Below, piece by piece: positions 49,588 through 58,155 of a DNA stretch of 64,000 nucleotides. Position 1 is the stretch's first letter. Every line of letters begins with the position of its first letter. Below the pieces are notes generated by a model. That model was given only the letters and a program-made list of their open reading frames with translations, did not search any database and was not told the origin of the DNA. This stretch comes from JBBQXK01 sp038209775 (GTDB taxonomy: Bacteria; Pseudomonadota; Alphaproteobacteria; Rhodobacterales; Rhodobacteraceae). The stretch lies in assembly GCA_038209775.1 (NCBI GenBank), contig JBBQXK010000012.1, forward strand, positions 24,167 through 88,166, in the 5' to 3' direction. The position numbers and the translations under genes were made by a program.

Positions 49588-50133
49588 ATGGTTTTTCTGG
49601 TTCTGGGCCTGGCGCTGTGGTGGGGCGCGCATCTTCTGAAACGTCTGGCCCCCGGGCCGAGGCTGGCCATGGGCGATGCGGGCAAGGGCGTGGTGGCGTT
49701 GTTGCTGGCCGTGTCGGTCGTCCTCATGGTGATCGGCTATCGTGGGGCCGCGTTCGTGCCGGTGTGGGAGCCGCCGTCGTTCCTGCGGCATGTCAACAAC
49801 CTGCTGATGTTGCTGGCGTTTTACCTCTACGCCGCGTCGGGGATGAAAACCCGGATCACGGGCCTGATCCGCCATCCGCAACTGACCGCGTTCAAGGCCT
49901 GGGCCGTGGCGCACCTGTTGGTGAACGGCGATCTGGCGTCGGCTGTGCTGTTCGGCGGGCTTCTTGGCTGGGCGGTGGTGACGGTGATCGTCATCAACCG
50001 CGCCGAGCCCCGCCCCGCCCCGCCGCCACCCGCGCCGATGGGTAAAGAGATCGGCGCGGCGGTGGGTGCCGTGATCGTGATGGGCCTGGTGGGCGGCATC
50101 CATGCATGGCTTGGCTACAATCCGTTCGGGTGA
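49588..50133 (+). CDS. NnrU family membrane protein
   Basis: A 181-residue protein with five or six hydrophobic helices and NnrU hallmarks: HLLKRLAPG, MVIGYRGAAFVPVWEPPSFLRHVNNLLMLLAFYLYAASG, KTRITGLIRHPQLTAFKAWAVAHLLVNGDLASAVLFGGLLGWAV. NnrU is linked to nitrite/NO metabolism and is related to NnrS-associated and 15-cis-zeta-carotene isomerase proteins. No denitrification gene lies beside it, so its role here is open. DUF1737 follows after four bases. Confidence 0.93.
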   Translation: MVFLVLGLALWWGAHLLKRLAPGPRLAMGDAGKGVVALLLAVSVVLMVIGYRGAAFVPVWEPPSFLRHVNNLLMLLAFYLYAASGMKTRITGLIRHPQLTAFKAWAVAHLLVNGDLASAVLFGGLLGWAVVTVIVINRAEPRPAPPPPAPMGKEIGAAVGAVIVMGLVGGIHAWLGYNPFG

Positions 50134-50137
50134 TGCA

Positions 50138-50341
50138 ATGAAACTCTACCGCTTCCTGTCAGACGACGACACCTCCGCCTTTTGCCACAAGGTGACCGCG
50201 GCGCTGAACAAGGGCTGGCAGCTGCACGGCGACCCGACCTATGCCCAAGATGCGGCGCGCGGCGTGATGCGCTGCGGGCAGGCGGTGGTCAAGGACGCGC
50301 CCGGTATCTACACCCCCGAAATCAAGCTTGGCGATCACTAG
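50138..50341 (+). CDS. DUF1737 protein
   Basis: A 67-residue protein, MKLYRFLSDDDTSAFCHKVTAALNKGWQLHGDPTYAQDAARGVMRCGQAV, the DUF1737 pattern (YRFLtG-D-D-x-x-FC-x-K-V). Homologues sit beside NnrU genes in Rhodobacterales. Function unknown. The ATG is four bases after the nnrU stop. Confidence 0.92.
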   Translation: MKLYRFLSDDDTSAFCHKVTAALNKGWQLHGDPTYAQDAARGVMRCGQAVVKDAPGIYTPEIKLGDH

Positions 50342-50356
50342 GGGGGCCCCGGGGCC

Positions 50357-51106
50357 ATGCGCCACCTTGCCCTGACCTTTGCCGCAACGCTTGCTGCGGG
50401 CGTGGCGGCGGCCGAGGTCACACCGACCGACCTCGCCCAGGCCTTTGTGACCGCCAACATCGTGGCGACCCTCTATCACGAGGTCGGCCATGCCCTGCTG
50501 TCGATCCGCAGCATTGACATGGCGGGGTCAGAAGAGGACGCCGCCGATGCCCTGTCGGTGCTGCTGATCGACCGCCTTCATTCGGAAGACGCCGCACAGG
50601 CGATGATGCGGCATGTCGCCGACGCCTATCTGCTTTACGACGCGCAGGGCACTGCGGGCGGGGCGCGGTGGGTCTACGGCGACACCCACGCACTTGACCT
50701 TGTGCGGCATCAGACACTGGTCTGTCTGTTCTACGGCGCCAACCCCGCTGCGCGTGAGGGGTTGGCCGACGATCTTGATCTGCATCCGATCCGCCGCGAA
50801 AGCTGCCCCGAGGAATTTCAGGCGGTCGCCGATGCCTGGGACCGCTGGCTGGAAGGGATGCCCCCGCAGGACCACGGGCCGGGCCTGCGGCTGGTGGTGC
50901 CGCCTGACCGGGACAGGCTGACGGCCACCGTGGCAGATGCGCTGCGCCGACTGAACGGCGAATACGGACTTCCGGTGCCGGTCGACGTGACGGTCGAGCG
51001 CTGCGGCGAGGCCAATGCGTTCTTTGACCCCCGCGCAAGACGCATCGTGATCTGCACCGAATACGCCGCCGAACTGGCGCACCTGTATGCCACCGGCACG
51101 AAATGA
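50357..51106 (+). CDS. DUF4344 metallopeptidase-like secreted protein
   Basis: A 249-residue exported protein with signal MRHLALTFAATLAAGVAAAE and zinc motif HEVGH at residues 41-45, followed by a downstream Glu-rich segment SEEDAADALSVLLI; four cysteines (CLFYG, SCPEEF, RCGEAN, ICTEY) lie in the mature part. Zinc peptidase activity is inferred from the motif. It is the third gene of the nnrU-DUF1737-DUF4344 run; the paired GTGATCAC element begins 12 bases after its stop. Confidence 0.9.
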   Translation: MRHLALTFAATLAAGVAAAEVTPTDLAQAFVTANIVATLYHEVGHALLSIRSIDMAGSEEDAADALSVLLIDRLHSEDAAQAMMRHVADAYLLYDAQGTAGGARWVYGDTHALDLVRHQTLVCLFYGANPAAREGLADDLDLHPIRRESCPEEFQAVADAWDRWLEGMPPQDHGPGLRLVVPPDRDRLTATVADALRRLNGEYGLPVPVDVTVERCGEANAFFDPRARRIVICTEYAAELAHLYATGTK

Positions 51107-51117
51107 CCTGTCATTGC

Positions 51118-51148
51118 CGTGATCACACCCCTAAAAATCGTGATCACA
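51118..51148 (+). promoter_or_regulatory. Paired GTGATCAC operator upstream of sdhC
   Basis: GTGATCAC at 51119-51126 and 51140-51147, start-to-start 21 bp, with CCCTAAAAA in the spacer. It matches the sucC element (41655-41685) at 27 of 31 bases in the same orientation to the operon. It lies 155-185 bases before sdhC. Confidence 0.8.
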
Positions 51149-51302
51149 TTCCTGATATTTCTGCACCTGCAAAGGCGACAGCCCGTCATCGCGGCATCCC
51201 GCCGCGTGACTTGGCTGAAATATCGGCTATCTAGGACATGACGCGCTGCAGCGGCAACCTTTCCGCCAAGGCCGGGTCAGCAACAGACCGAGGGAGATGA
51301 TG

Positions 51303-51686
51303 ATGGCCGAAGCCAAGCGGGTCGAGCGACCGCTGTCGCCGCATCTGCAGATTTACCGCCCGCAACTGACCTCGATCACCTCGATCCTGACGCGCATCAC
51401 CGGCAATGCGCTGATCGTGGGGGTGATGCTGGCGGTCTGGTGGCTTTTGGCGGCGGCGACCAGCGACCGGTACTTTGCCTTTGCCAATGCGGTGGCCACG
51501 TCATGGTTCGGTGATCTGGTGTTCACCGGGTCGCTTTGGGCGGTGTGCTATCACTATCTGGCGGGCCTGCGGCACCTCTATTTCCATGCCGGGCGGGGCC
51601 TGGACATCCCGACCGCCGAGAAACTGGGCTGGGCCTGCATCATCGGGTCGGTGGTGCTGACCATCCTGACCCTGTTCATCGTGTAA
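51303..51686 (+). CDS. sdhC: Succinate dehydrogenase cytochrome b556 subunit
   Basis: A 127-residue membrane anchor of complex II with three transmembrane helices and the SdhC signature RPLSPHLQIYRPQLTSITSILTRITG; haem-ligand histidine region HYLAGLRHLYFHAG. Three consecutive ATGs occur (51297, 51300, 51303); AGGGAG at 51291-51296 is spaced best for 51303. First gene of sdhCDAB. Confidence 0.96.
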   Translation: MAEAKRVERPLSPHLQIYRPQLTSITSILTRITGNALIVGVMLAVWWLLAAATSDRYFAFANAVATSWFGDLVFTGSLWAVCYHYLAGLRHLYFHAGRGLDIPTAEKLGWACIIGSVVLTILTLFIV

Positions 51687-51695
51687 GGGGCTGAC

Positions 51696-52067
51696 ATGCG
51701 CTATCTGACCGACCGCAAGCGCGCCATGGGCCGGGGGGCCGCCCATACCGGCACCGAACACCACTGGGCCATGCAGGTGTCATCCGTGGCGCTGGCGATG
51801 ATGGTGCCGGTCTGGGTATACATCTTCGGCAATGCCCTTGGCGGTACCCGCGCGGAGGTGCTGGATACCTTTGCCCGCCCGTTTCCCGCCATCGTGACCG
51901 GGCTTTTGCTGGTCGTCGGGATGCGCCATTTCGCCATGGGGGCCACGATGATGATCGAGGATTACGCCCATGGCACCACGCGCAAGGCGCTGATCATCGG
52001 GGCGGTATCGCTGTCCTGGGCGATTGCGGCGACGGGGCTTTTCGCCCTCGCCCGCATCGCACTTTGA
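51696..52067 (+). CDS. sdhD: Succinate dehydrogenase hydrophobic anchor subunit
   Basis: A 123-residue membrane anchor with three helices. After RKRAMGRGAAHTGTEHHWAMQVSSVALAMMVPVW comes GMRHFAMGATMMIEDYAHG, where the His is the expected haem ligand and the D-Y pair is near the quinone site. Nine bases separate it from sdhC, and AAGGGG precedes its ATG. Confidence 0.95.
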   Translation: MRYLTDRKRAMGRGAAHTGTEHHWAMQVSSVALAMMVPVWVYIFGNALGGTRAEVLDTFARPFPAIVTGLLLVVGMRHFAMGATMMIEDYAHGTTRKALIIGAVSLSWAIAATGLFALARIAL

Positions 52068-52077
52068 GGAGACGTTG

Positions 52078-53880
52078 ATGACCGCCTACCCTTACGAAGT
52101 GCATGACTATGACGTGGTCGTCGTAGGTGCCGGTGGTGCCGGCCTGCGCGCCACGCTTGGCATGGCCGAACAGGGCCTGCGCACCGCCTGCATCACCAAG
52201 GTGTTCCCCACCCGCAGCCACACCGTTGCCGCACAGGGCGGCATCGCCGCGTCTCTTGCCAACATGGGCCCCGACAACTGGCAGTGGCACATGTACGATA
52301 CCGTCAAGGGGTCCGACTGGCTGGGTGACACCGACGCGATGGAATACCTCGCGCGCGAGGCCCCCAAGGCGGTGTACGAGCTGGAACATTACGGCGTGCC
52401 GTTCTCGCGCACCGAAGAGGGCAAGATCTACCAACGCCCCTTCGGCGGCCACACCACCGAATTCGGCGAAGGCCCCCCCGTCCAGCGCACCTGCGCCGCC
52501 GCCGACCGGACCGGGCACGCCATCCTGCATACGCTGTACGGCCAAAGCCTCAAGCACAACGCAGAGTTCTACATCGAATACTTCGCGCTCGACCTCATCA
52601 TCACCGACGGGCGCTGCACCGGCGTGGTGTGCTGGAAGCTGGACGATGGCACGATCCACGTGTTCAACGCCAAGATGACGGTGCTGGCCACCGGCGGCTA
52701 TGGCCGCGCCTATTTCAGCGCCACCTCTGCCCACACCTGCACCGGCGACGGCGGCGGCATGGCCGCACGGGCGGGGCTGCCGTTGCAGGACATGGAGTTC
52801 GTGCAATTCCACCCGACCGGCATCTATGGCTCGGGCTGCCTTATCACCGAAGGCGCGCGGGGCGATGGTGGCTATCTGACCAACTCGAACGGTGAGCGGT
52901 TCATGGAACGCTACGCGCCGACCTACAAGGATCTGGCCAGCCGCGACGTTGTCAGCCGCTGCATGACCATCGAGATCCGCGAAGGGCGCGGAGTGGGGGC
53001 CGAGGCCGACCATATCCACCTGAACCTGAACCACCTTCCCAAGGAAGCGCTGGAACTGCGCCTGCCCGGCATCAGTGAAAGTGCCCGCATCTTTGCAGGC
53101 GTCGATGTCACCAAGGAACCGATCCCGGTTCTGCCGACCGTCCACTACAACATGGGCGGGATACCGACCAACTATTGGGGCGAGGTGCTGAACCCCACGC
53201 CCGACGCGCCGGATGCGATTTTCCCCGGCCTGATGGCTGTGGGCGAGGCCGGCTGTGCATCCGTTCACGGCGCGAACCGTCTGGGGTCAAACTCGCTGAT
53301 CGACCTTGTCGTCTTTGGCCGCGCGGCGGCAATCCGGGCGGGCAAGGTGGTGAACCCCGAAACCCCCGCAGCGCCCGTGAATACGGTCGAGGTCGACCGC
53401 GCCCTGTCGCGCTTTGACGGCATGCGGCACGCCAAAGGGGCCGTACCGACCGCCGAGATCCGCCTTGCGATGCAGAAAACAATGCAGGCCGACGCTGCCG
53501 TGTTCCGCACCGACAAGACGCTGGCCGAAGGTTGCAGCAAGATGACCGCGATTGCGGCACAGATGAATGACGTAAGTGTCACGGATCGGTCGATGGTATG
53601 GAACTCGGACCTGATGGAAACGTTGGAACTGGGTAACCTGATGCCGAACGCCCTCGCCACCATCGTCGCCGCCGAGGCGCGCAAGGAAAGCCGGGGTGCC
53701 CACGCGCATGAAGATTACCCCAAACGTGACGATGTAACCTGGCGTGTCCATTCGCTGGCTTGGGTGGAGGGGGCGAACGTTTCGTTGGGATCAAGGCCGG
53801 TCCATCTTGACCCGCTGACCACGCATGAAAACGGCGGGATCGACCTGAAAAAGATCGCGCCCAAAGCGAGGGTATACTGA
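52078..53880 (+). CDS. sdhA: Succinate dehydrogenase flavoprotein subunit
   Basis: A 600-residue FAD subunit oxidising succinate to fumarate. DVVVVGAGGAGLRATLGMAEQG binds FAD, the covalent-flavin His is in RSHTVAAQGGIAASL, and active-site segments are FVQFHPTGIYGSGCLITEGARGDGG and HGANRLGSNSLIDLVVFGR. GAGGAG-type Shine-Dalgarno precedes ATG 52078. Its stop overlaps the first of three small lipoprotein genes by one base. Confidence 0.98.
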   Translation: MTAYPYEVHDYDVVVVGAGGAGLRATLGMAEQGLRTACITKVFPTRSHTVAAQGGIAASLANMGPDNWQWHMYDTVKGSDWLGDTDAMEYLAREAPKAVYELEHYGVPFSRTEEGKIYQRPFGGHTTEFGEGPPVQRTCAAADRTGHAILHTLYGQSLKHNAEFYIEYFALDLIITDGRCTGVVCWKLDDGTIHVFNAKMTVLATGGYGRAYFSATSAHTCTGDGGGMAARAGLPLQDMEFVQFHPTGIYGSGCLITEGARGDGGYLTNSNGERFMERYAPTYKDLASRDVVSRCMTIEIREGRGVGAEADHIHLNLNHLPKEALELRLPGISESARIFAGVDVTKEPIPVLPTVHYNMGGIPTNYWGEVLNPTPDAPDAIFPGLMAVGEAGCASVHGANRLGSNSLIDLVVFGRAAAIRAGKVVNPETPAAPVNTVEVDRALSRFDGMRHAKGAVPTAEIRLAMQKTMQADAAVFRTDKTLAEGCSKMTAIAAQMNDVSVTDRSMVWNSDLMETLELGNLMPNALATIVAAEARKESRGAHAHEDYPKRDDVTWRVHSLAWVEGANVSLGSRPVHLDPLTTHENGGIDLKKIAPKARVY

Positions 53881-54185
53881 TGAGACGCATCTTTCTGGTT
53901 CTGGCGGTTCTGTCGCAATCGGGCTGCGCTGCGGCAATCTATGCGGAATCGCGTAATGTAACCCGCGCCGGGATCACCCCGCCGCTGGCGACGCTGATGC
54001 CTGCCGTGCCGACTGACCCTGCCGCCGACTGTGTGATGCGGGGGCTGACGCAAGGGGAACTCCTCAGCCTGCCCAACTCGGGGACGCTTGACGATCCGGC
54101 AAAGGCAGAAACCTTTGTGAAGGGCGTGATGGCACGGCCCAAGGTGGTCACCTGTGTCGGGGCAATCCCCAAGGTTGCTGCCTGA
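53880..54185 (+). CDS. Small lipoprotein 1 between sdhA and sdhB
   Basis: A 101-residue product, MRRIFLVLAVLSQSGCAAAIYAESRN, with a signal peptide and a lipobox-like SQSGC (Cys16). The rest contains DCVMRGLTQGELLSLPNSGTLDDPAKAETFVKGVMARPKVVTCV with a cysteine pair. It overlaps the sdhA stop (TGATG) and the next gene by one base, so it is translated as part of the sdh operon. No family is recognised. Confidence 0.75.
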   Translation: MRRIFLVLAVLSQSGCAAAIYAESRNVTRAGITPPLATLMPAVPTDPAADCVMRGLTQGELLSLPNSGTLDDPAKAETFVKGVMARPKVVTCVGAIPKVAA

Positions 54186-54505
54186 TGCGTCCGGTCTGGG
54201 CCCTTGGTTTGTTCGCACTTGCCGCCTGCGATCCGCAGGCGGTGGCCGACAACGTCACCGACCGCGCGGCGCGGTCGGTAGTGGTCAATGTGCTGGTGAA
54301 CCAGTACCCCCGACCGCAGGCCGAAACCGCCACCACCTGCGTCTTGCAAAACGCCACCCCCGCCGAGACCGACAGCCTTGCCCGTGATGTGGCCAGCCGG
54401 GCGGGGACCGTAACCGTCGCAACCATCCGCAGTATTGGTGACCGGCCTGCAACCCAAACCTGCCTTGCCGCACAGGGTCTGAACCCCGTCGCGGTGGTGC
54501 CATGA
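54185..54505 (+). CDS. Small lipoprotein 2 between sdhA and sdhB
   Basis: A 106-residue product, MRPVWALGLFALAACDPQAV, with lipobox LAAC (Cys15). The mature part, VADNVTDRAARSVVVNVLVNQYPRPQAETATTCVLQNATPAETDSLARDVA ... TQTCLAAQGL, has two cysteines and recurs in Rhodobacterales sdh operons in annotations I recall as hypothetical. It overlaps both neighbours. A subunit or assembly role is speculative because it would face the periplasm. Confidence 0.75.
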   Translation: MRPVWALGLFALAACDPQAVADNVTDRAARSVVVNVLVNQYPRPQAETATTCVLQNATPAETDSLARDVASRAGTVTVATIRSIGDRPATQTCLAAQGLNPVAVVP

Positions 54506-54789
54506 TACGGCGGATGTGGCCCATTCTGGCGTTGGCCGCCTGCGCGCCCATCCCGGTAGAGCGGGCCGAGCGGATGTGCCTGAACGACGCCCGCCTTGCC
54601 ACCGGCCCGCGCGGCACTGCCGGGATCGGGGTTACCACCAACGGCCCCTATGCCACGCTGGACGTCACGGTATCGTCGGACTACCTCGCAGGGCGTGACC
54701 CTGCACAAGTGTTTGCCGGCTGCGTCCGTCGCCGGTCCGGCCAGCCACCCAACCGCCCGCTTTACGATCAGCCCGACTGGAGGGGATGA
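54502..54789 (+). CDS. Small lipoprotein 3 between sdhA and sdhB
   Basis: A 95-residue product, MIRRMWPILALAACAPIPV, with lipobox LAAC (Cys14). It continues ERAERMCLNDARLATGPRGTAGIGVTTNGPYATLDVTVSSDYLAGRDPAQVFAGCVRRRSGQPPNRPLYD, with two cysteines. It overlaps lipoprotein 2 by four bases and ends three bases before the sdhB start. Function unknown. Confidence 0.75.
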   Translation: MIRRMWPILALAACAPIPVERAERMCLNDARLATGPRGTAGIGVTTNGPYATLDVTVSSDYLAGRDPAQVFAGCVRRRSGQPPNRPLYDQPDWRG

Positions 54790-54792
54790 CCC

Positions 54793-55569
54793 ATGGTTCA
54801 GTTCACGTTGCCCAAGAATTCCAAGATCCGCATCGGCAAGACCTGGCCCCGCCCGGACGGTGCCAACGTGCGCAAGTTCCTGATCTATCGCTGGAACCCG
54901 GACGACGGGCAGAACCCGCGCGTCGATACCTATTTCGTCGATCTGGCGAAGTGCGGCCCGATGATCCTGGACGCCCTGATCAAGATCAAGAACGAGATCG
55001 ACCCGACCCTGACCTTTCGCCGGTCCTGCCGCGAGGGCATCTGCGGCTCCTGCGCCATGAACATCGACGGGATCAACACGCTGGCCTGCATCTATGGGCT
55101 GGACGAGGTCAAGGCCGATGTCCGCATCTATCCCCTGCCCCACATGCCGGTCATCAAGGACCTGATCCCCGACCTGACCCATTTCTACGCCCAGCATGCC
55201 AGTATCATGCCCTGGCTTGAGACCAAGTCGAACACCCCCGCCAAGGAATGGAAGCAGTCCATCGGTGACCGGGCGAAACTGGACGGCCTGTACGAATGCG
55301 TGATGTGCGCCTGCTGTTCCACATCCTGCCCCAGCTACTGGTGGAACTCTGACCGCTACCTCGGCCCCGCCGCCCTGCTGCATGCCTATCGCTGGATCAT
55401 CGACAGCCGCGACGAGGCGACGCCCGAGCGGTTGGACCAGTTGGAAGACCCATTCAAGCTCTATCGCTGCCACACCATCATGAACTGCGCCAAGACCTGC
55501 CCCAAGGGGCTGAACCCGGCCAAGGCGATTGCCGAGATCAAGAAGCAGATGGTGGAACGGGTGGTGTGA
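54793..55569 (+). CDS. sdhB: Succinate dehydrogenase iron-sulfur subunit
   Basis: A 258-residue electron-transfer subunit. Cluster ligands are intact: 2Fe-2S in RRSCREGICGSCAMNIDG and a following LACI, 4Fe-4S in ECVMCACCSTSCPSYWW, and 3Fe-4S/4Fe-4S in CHTIMNCAKTCPKGLNP. GGAGG lies directly upstream. It completes sdhCDAB after the three lipoprotein genes. Confidence 0.98.
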   Translation: MVQFTLPKNSKIRIGKTWPRPDGANVRKFLIYRWNPDDGQNPRVDTYFVDLAKCGPMILDALIKIKNEIDPTLTFRRSCREGICGSCAMNIDGINTLACIYGLDEVKADVRIYPLPHMPVIKDLIPDLTHFYAQHASIMPWLETKSNTPAKEWKQSIGDRAKLDGLYECVMCACCSTSCPSYWWNSDRYLGPAALLHAYRWIIDSRDEATPERLDQLEDPFKLYRCHTIMNCAKTCPKGLNPAKAIAEIKKQMVERVV

Positions 55570-55679
55570 TCCTTGGCGACCTGATCCCCTTGCCGACGCC
55601 CGCCCGCGTTCTTTCGCTGGCCCTGCGCGCATTGCGGGCCTAGACTGCGCAGAGCCACTGCCCGGAAAGCCCCCTCGCC

Positions 55680-56087
55680 ATGCCACTCCTTCAACTCACC
55701 TACGCCTCGCGCCCGTTTGGCTATGACGGGGCGATGCTGCAGGGCGTCCTGATGGATGCGCGGCGGTGCAATGCGCGCGACGGGATCACCGGCGCGCTGA
55801 TCTGCCGGGACGATCTGTTCCTGCAGATGCTGGAGGGGCCCGAGGCAGCGGTGGAGGCGACCTATGCCCGGATCCTGCGCGATGACCGGCATATCGAAGT
55901 GCGCCCGCTGACGCGCCGGGTGATCAGGGATGACGGGCGATTGTTCGCAGCCTGGGCGATGCGCGACGATCCGGCGCAAAGCTGGGTCTGGTCGCGCGAT
56001 GCGGTCCACGAGGGCGCGGCCGAACGGGCAAGCGCGGATGAGGTTGTCGGCATCTTCGCGCGGCTGGCATCATCGCCTGCGGCATAG
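55680..56087 (+). CDS. BLUF domain blue-light photoreceptor
   Basis: A 135-residue protein that is essentially one BLUF domain binding FAD. Key photocycle residues are present: Tyr8 (QLTYASR), Asn31 (CNARDGITGAL) and Gln49 (LFLQMLEG), with a Trp in FAAWAM. No output domain is fused, so signalling would go through a partner. AppA of Rhodobacter is the best-known BLUF regulator, but no photosynthesis gene is in this window. The ATG is the only credible start. Confidence 0.95.
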   Translation: MPLLQLTYASRPFGYDGAMLQGVLMDARRCNARDGITGALICRDDLFLQMLEGPEAAVEATYARILRDDRHIEVRPLTRRVIRDDGRLFAAWAMRDDPAQSWVWSRDAVHEGAAERASADEVVGIFARLASSPAA

Positions 56088-56281
56088 GACCGGACCAACG
56101 GCCAATTTCCCGGTCGGGGCGCTCTGACGCCGCACCCGCCCAAGAAAAAACTTCGTGATTCATTGCACCAAGTCGTTATCATCTTCCGTGCTGCGGTGTC
56201 GCGGCGGGGTGGCCAGACAGCCGATTTTGCCCGGCGCTGGCGTAAGATGCCCATCAAGCCCTTTTGAGAAGGAAAACAACG

Positions 56282-57292
56282 ATGCGGAAACAAGTTCATT
56301 TGCTGATTGGTGCAATGGTGTGCGCCGCTGCGGGCGGCACCGCGCTGGCCCAGAGCACGACCGAAACGGTGCGCGTCACCCTCGAAATTGCGCAGCCGTC
56401 GCTGTTCGCCAATGACCGCAAGGATGTGTTCAAGGGCGCGGTCGATGACCGCAGCGGGCTGACAGCGATGGAGATCACCTGTTCGGCAGGGGCCAGCGCA
56501 TGGCTGGGTCTGAGCCGGATCGACGAGGCCTGCGCGGTCAGCGGCAACGGCAATATCAAGAACCCCAACAACCCGGCGCAGGCGCTGCCACGGATCAGCT
56601 ATGTCGGCGGCTTTACCGTCGAGGCGGCATCGGACGGCTATGCCAGCACCACAACGATCCTTGCGAATTACCTTCGGGCCGGGTCGGCAGGGGCCGAGAA
56701 TGGTTCGTTCAAGGGCAATCTGGTGATGGCACCCGAGAATCCCTCGGCCTCGGCGCGGGCATTGGGTGACCGGCTGATCAAGAACCTGCAGGAAACCGCC
56801 ACCGGCACCGAAACGGTGCAGTACAACACGAAGATCGACTCGGTTCGGTTCGAGGGCTTTACCGTGCCCCACGTCGGCCAGCGCGACAGCCAGTCGTGCA
56901 GTTGGACCGGGGACGCGATCTTTGCCTATGCCAACGATGCATGGCAGATGAAGTTCGACGTGACCTGTGGCAGTGCAACCTATGCGCTGGAGGGCAACAT
57001 GCCCTTGGTCGATGCGGCGGCAGGGGCGGCGCATCAGCAGGAATACGCGCTGAACCTTGTTCTGCCCGGCGCGGGTGGGGGCGATCCCTTTGCGGCGGCC
57101 GACCCGTTTGCCACGGTGGACGGCGTGACCGGGGTGATCCGGCTGACCAACAGCGGGCGCGCGAATGAGGATGGCGTCTATGAAAAGGTGTTGGCCGAGG
57201 GTGAACTGACCGGCACGGGTGTGCCGCTGGAACTGGTGCGCGGCTTTGGCCAGATCATGGTGATCTTCGGCCGGACCTGGTTCGGCGCATAA
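56282..57292 (+). CDS. Secreted protein of unknown function
   Basis: A 336-residue exported protein with signal MRKQVHLLIGAMVCAAAGGTALAQS (cleavage ALA-Q). AAGGA lies just upstream of ATG 56282. The mature part is rich in small and acidic residues with six cysteines (ITCSAG, EACAVS, QSCSWT, VTCGSA among them) and a C-terminal GVTGVIRLTNSGRANEDGVYEKVLAEGELTG. No family is recognised. A strong hairpin follows the stop. Confidence 0.78.
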   Translation: MRKQVHLLIGAMVCAAAGGTALAQSTTETVRVTLEIAQPSLFANDRKDVFKGAVDDRSGLTAMEITCSAGASAWLGLSRIDEACAVSGNGNIKNPNNPAQALPRISYVGGFTVEAASDGYASTTTILANYLRAGSAGAENGSFKGNLVMAPENPSASARALGDRLIKNLQETATGTETVQYNTKIDSVRFEGFTVPHVGQRDSQSCSWTGDAIFAYANDAWQMKFDVTCGSATYALEGNMPLVDAAAGAAHQQEYALNLVLPGAGGGDPFAAADPFATVDGVTGVIRLTNSGRANEDGVYEKVLAEGELTGTGVPLELVRGFGQIMVIFGRTWFGA

Positions 57293-57302
57293 CAAAGCGG
57301 TG

Positions 57303-57328
57303 GGCGGGGCCGCTGGTACGGCCCCGCC
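57303..57328. terminator. Bidirectional hairpin between convergent genes
   Basis: A perfect 10-bp stem GGCGGGGCCG / CGGCCCCGCC with a 6-base loop, 11 bases after one stop and 8 before the convergent stop. No U tract. Confidence 0.7.
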
Positions 57329-57335
57329 GACGGCG

Positions 57336-57656
57336 TCAGAACACCCAGGCGGTCATCAGCCAGAAAAACAGAAAGAAGACAAAGAAACCTGGGATGACGA
57401 ACTGCACCTCGCCCAACAGGCCGTCGCCCGCCGCCGCCGTCATCACCAAGAGCAACACCACCGACACCACCACCGCAACGATGGCGGCGGTCTTGAGGCC
57501 GATGCCGGGGGCAAAGACCTGATCCATCCAGCCCTGCACGGCAGGCATCGCGGCACCCACCCCCCAGACGGCCAGCCCTCCCAGGACCAGCGCCAGCGCG
57601 CCCAGCGCCAGTGCCGTGCGCCGCGCGCTGGCGCGGTCGCTCCGGTCCCCGTTCAT
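57336..57656 (-). CDS. Small integral membrane protein, unknown
   Basis: A 106-residue protein with a basic N-terminus (MNGDRSDRASARRT) and three hydrophobic segments (residues about 15-38, 54-74, 83-106, the last VIPGFFVFFLFFWLMTAWVF). Its start overlaps the stop of the PH-domain gene by four bases, so they are coupled. No family is recognised. Confidence 0.72.
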   Translation of the reverse strand: MNGDRSDRASARRTALALGALALVLGGLAVWGVGAAMPAVQGWMDQVFAPGIGLKTAAIVAVVVSVVLLLVMTAAAGDGLLGEVQFVIPGFFVFFLFFWLMTAWVF

Positions 57657-58048
57657 CGGTCGGGTCTTTCGGCGGCACGGCCGCGCGCCTTGATAAGGTC
57701 GCGCAGGTCGTTCGGGTCGGGCATCCCTTCCAGCACGAATTCGGCCACGTCGCCGCCGGTGAACACCTCGATCCGGCCCACGCCGAAGATGCGCTGCCAA
57801 AAGCTCTGGCGCACCTGGACGGTGCGGATTTCGCGCACGTCGATGTCGGTGCGTTCCTTGCTGAACAGGCCGCGCGACAGGTGCATGTCATTGCCGCTGA
57901 CGGTCAGCCGCGTGGATCGGGCGGTCAGGTACCAGTAGAGCAGGATCAGGATGCCTGCCCCGAACGCCGCAATCAGCGCGACCGACGCGATGAAGGCCAG
58001 CGGACGGTTGCGGAACATCGCGGGGCTTGCGTCATATTCAGGCGTCAT
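57653..58048 (-). CDS. Bacterial PH domain (YdbS-like) membrane protein
   Basis: A 131-residue protein with a transmembrane segment (FIASVALIAAFGAGILILLYWYL, residues about 19-42) followed by a bPH2-type domain: TRLTVSGNDMHLSRGLFSKERTDIDVREIRTVQVRQSFWQRIFGVGRIEVFTGG. ATG 58048 is preferred over the one at 58054 because AAGGA is spaced 7 bases from it. Function unknown; membrane anchoring and lipid or protein binding are inferred. Confidence 0.87.
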   Translation of the reverse strand: MTPEYDASPAMFRNRPLAFIASVALIAAFGAGILILLYWYLTARSTRLTVSGNDMHLSRGLFSKERTDIDVREIRTVQVRQSFWQRIFGVGRIEVFTGGDVAEFVLEGMPDPNDLRDLIKARGRAAERPDR

Positions 58049-58155
58049 CGTCATGTCCTTCGATTGCGCGAAAGCGACGTCGGGAGGGATTGCGCCCGCC
58101 CATCAGGCCCTGTCCCGACGACCCCCGTCCAGGCGATCGGGCGGCGCCGCACCAA

